Source: a virus. Taken from it: a stretch of DNA of 24,409 nucleotides. This document shows positions 23,294-24,409 of the stretch, piece after piece. A program made the translations under genes and the position numbers. How positions within the stretch are numbered: position 1 is the first letter of the stretch; each line of letters starts with the position of its first letter. The notes under the pieces are model-generated. The model searched no databases and was not told the origin of the DNA. It saw nothing but the letters and a program-made list of their open reading frames with translations. The stretch spans positions 1-24,409 of the IMG/VR virus record IMGVR_UViG_3300022701_000340; one strand, given 5' to 3'.

Positions 23294-23651
23294 TGATTAT
23301 CAGGATAATGCAAAAAAGACTGCAATTTACTTAAATAAAGTGAAAGAAAAATATCCTGAATTACCACCTGAAATATTAAAAATTCTTGGAATATCATATG
23401 CTGCAAATGGTTTGGGTGAAGTAGGAGAGATTCAAGGTAAAATAAAGAAACTTATTCGTGATGCTGGTGGTGAAATATCAGAAGATGCTAAGAAAGAAAT
23501 TTCCAAAGAAATTGGTGATGTGTTGTGGTATGTAATGGCTATTTGTGAAGAATTTGATTTACGAATGGAAGATGTTGCACAACAAAATATAAATAAATTG
23601 TTTTCACGTATGGAACGTGGTGTTCTTGGTGGAAGCGGAGATAATAGATAA
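23274..23651 (+). CDS. MazG-like nucleotide pyrophosphohydrolase
   Basis: The 125-residue protein has the single-domain MazG layout: GLGEVGEIQGKIKKLIRD with E49 and E52 (ExxE) and, after a short loop, EISKEIGDVLWYVMAI with E79 and D82 (ExxD). These acidic residues bind the metals in the all-alpha NTP pyrophosphatase superfamily, which hydrolyses nucleoside triphosphates to monophosphates and pyrophosphate. In phages such proteins may lower alarmone or non-standard nucleotide levels; the substrate here is unknown. It overlaps the previous gene by 20 bases. Confidence 0.85.
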   Translation: MEIKTFNDYQDNAKKTAIYLNKVKEKYPELPPEILKILGISYAANGLGEVGEIQGKIKKLIRDAGGEISEDAKKEISKEIGDVLWYVMAICEEFDLRMEDVAQQNINKLFSRMERGVLGGSGDNR

Positions 23652-23668
23652 AATTAAAATTTAAAATT

Positions 23669-24037
23669 ATGAGCACTATTGAAGGAGATAAAAAAACAAA
23701 AAAAATAGAAGAAAAAAAGGTAGAGAAATTACCTAATGAAAAAATTATTGAAAATTTAGAATCTGAATTAAAAGACTTATCTGATCTTTATAATAATGTT
23801 ATTAAAGAAAATAAAGGTCTTACAGTAGAACGCAATGAATTAAATGCAAAAGTTATTGAACTTCAAGACATAGCACAAACAAATTTGGTGAATAGTAATA
23901 GTGAAGTAGAAGAACTTCAAGAGACTCTTCGTGAATATGTTAAAGATTGTGAGATTCAAGAAGGTATTATTGATGAACTCAGAATTCAAATTTTGAATTT
24001 GAATTCAATAATTGAAAAACTAATAGAAAGCAGATGA
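23669..24037 (+). CDS. Coiled-coil protein, 122 residues
   Basis: The protein has a Lys/Glu-rich N-terminus (EGDKKTKKIEEKKVEKLPNE) and then an almost continuous charged coiled-coil helix from about residue 28 to the end, with Leu/Ile/Val in heptad-like positions (LESELKDLSDLYNNVIKEN and following). It could be a scaffold or assembly factor, but no family is recognised. It overlaps the next start by four bases (ATGA). Confidence 0.75.
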   Translation: MSTIEGDKKTKKIEEKKVEKLPNEKIIENLESELKDLSDLYNNVIKENKGLTVERNELNAKVIELQDIAQTNLVNSNSEVEELQETLREYVKDCEIQEGIIDELRIQILNLNSIIEKLIESR

Positions 24038-24225
24038 AAGGAAAACAAGGTTTAAAAAGAAGACAAAGAAGTGCTTTGGAATTAAGACAAGCACAATTGG
24101 AAAAAGGTACAAAACCAGAAAAAATTGATGGTCGTACAACAAATAAGCAGATTCCTTTGACTGATGGTGATAGAACCAGAATGAAAAAGGAAATCGAAGT
24201 ATTAGAAAAAAGATTAGTTTCATAA
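24034..24225 (+). CDS. Small basic hypothetical protein, 63 residues
   Basis: The product, starting MKGKQGLKRRQRSALELRQ, is very basic and Gln/Lys/Arg-rich with a helical tail. It is coupled to both neighbours by overlap: ATGA upstream and TAATG downstream. A nucleic-acid contact is possible but there is no recognised motif. Confidence 0.65.
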   Translation: MKGKQGLKRRQRSALELRQAQLEKGTKPEKIDGRTTNKQIPLTDGDRTRMKKEIEVLEKRLVS

Positions 24226-24409
24226 TGGAAGACGAAAAAACCCCAATATTTAATATTGATCTATTAGCGTTTGATAGTTACATTTTAGCTGTAAGATCAA
24301 CGGATGGTAAAATCATAATGAGATTGGATTCAGATGGTTCACTATGGCTTGAAAAAAATGTTGGTATTAAATCTTTAGGTTATTATGACAAAAATAACAA
24401 TGAAATAAA
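24225..24409 (+). CDS. Hypothetical protein, N-terminal part (runs off the window)
   Basis: An ATG at 24225, sharing its A with the previous stop, opens a frame that is still open at the window edge (61 codons). The product begins MEDEKTPIFNIDLLAFDSYI and continues with strand-like DGKIIMRLDSDGSLWLEKN. The start is acidic, the rest looks beta-rich. The C-terminus is missing and no family is recognised. Confidence 0.7.
   Translation, partial: MEDEKTPIFNIDLLAFDSYILAVRSTDGKIIMRLDSDGSLWLEKNVGIKSLGYYDKNNNEI

Noticed and set aside
1-24409. tRNA genes, CRISPR arrays, insertion sequences, integrase or attachment sites
   Set aside because: No cloverleaf, spaced direct repeats, transposase or recombinase motif was seen in reading both strands by eye; a tRNA scan would be needed to be certain.

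Overview
The window is part of the genome of a contractile-tailed phage of the T4 superfamily type (a distant relative, not a close T4 relative). The DNA is strongly AT-rich. Start codons are mostly preceded by A/T-rich stretches without a clear Shine-Dalgarno sequence, which is typical of phages of Bacteroidota; that host assignment is an inference. No tRNA, CRISPR array, insertion sequence or integrase was seen.

Layout. (1) Positions 1-2916, minus strand: the N-terminal part of a tape measure protein, a 62-codon reading frame, and a gp26/gp51-like baseplate/tail assembly protein. A T9 run joins the last two in the -1 frame, so a programmed frameshift product is likely. (2) 3055-8389, plus strand: a tightly packed, apparently non-structural operon with a PhoH-like ATPase, small unknowns, a degenerate HAD-like protein, a GT-B and a GT-A type glycosyltransferase, a gp55-like late sigma factor and two small genes, one of 57 codons. 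(3) 8420-12164, plus: a baseplate-type operon including a gp5-like OB-fold hub protein and a short paralogue of the tail tube protein. (4) 12185-13677, plus: a PD-(D/E)XK nuclease and two unknowns, ending at a hairpin terminator. (5) 13709-17474, minus: tail tube, an acidic 117-residue protein, a terminator, and an oversized tail sheath. (6) 17616-21783, plus: three large virion-type proteins, the first with a carboxypeptidase-regulatory/CnaB-like domain. (7) 21780-22592, minus: a gp15-like tail completion protein whose stop overlaps the convergent stop of the previous gene. (8) 22647-24409, plus: small overlapping genes including a KTSC-domain protein and a MazG-like pyrophosphohydrolase.

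The most interesting signal is a shared sequence, GTATTTATAWWAAA in the sense of transcription, found seven times and each time 13-63 bases upstream of a gene or operon of virion-type proteins on either strand. It is absent upstream of the PhoH/glycosyltransferase/sigma operon and the MazG/KTSC cluster. Because the window also encodes a gp55-like sigma factor, these are best read as the phage's late promoters, related to but not identical with the T4 late element TATAAATA.

How the parts fit: the non-structural operon supplies the late sigma factor, which would switch on the scattered late units encoding tail sheath, tube, baseplate, tape measure and assembly factors. The glycosyltransferases may decorate DNA, virion or host surface.
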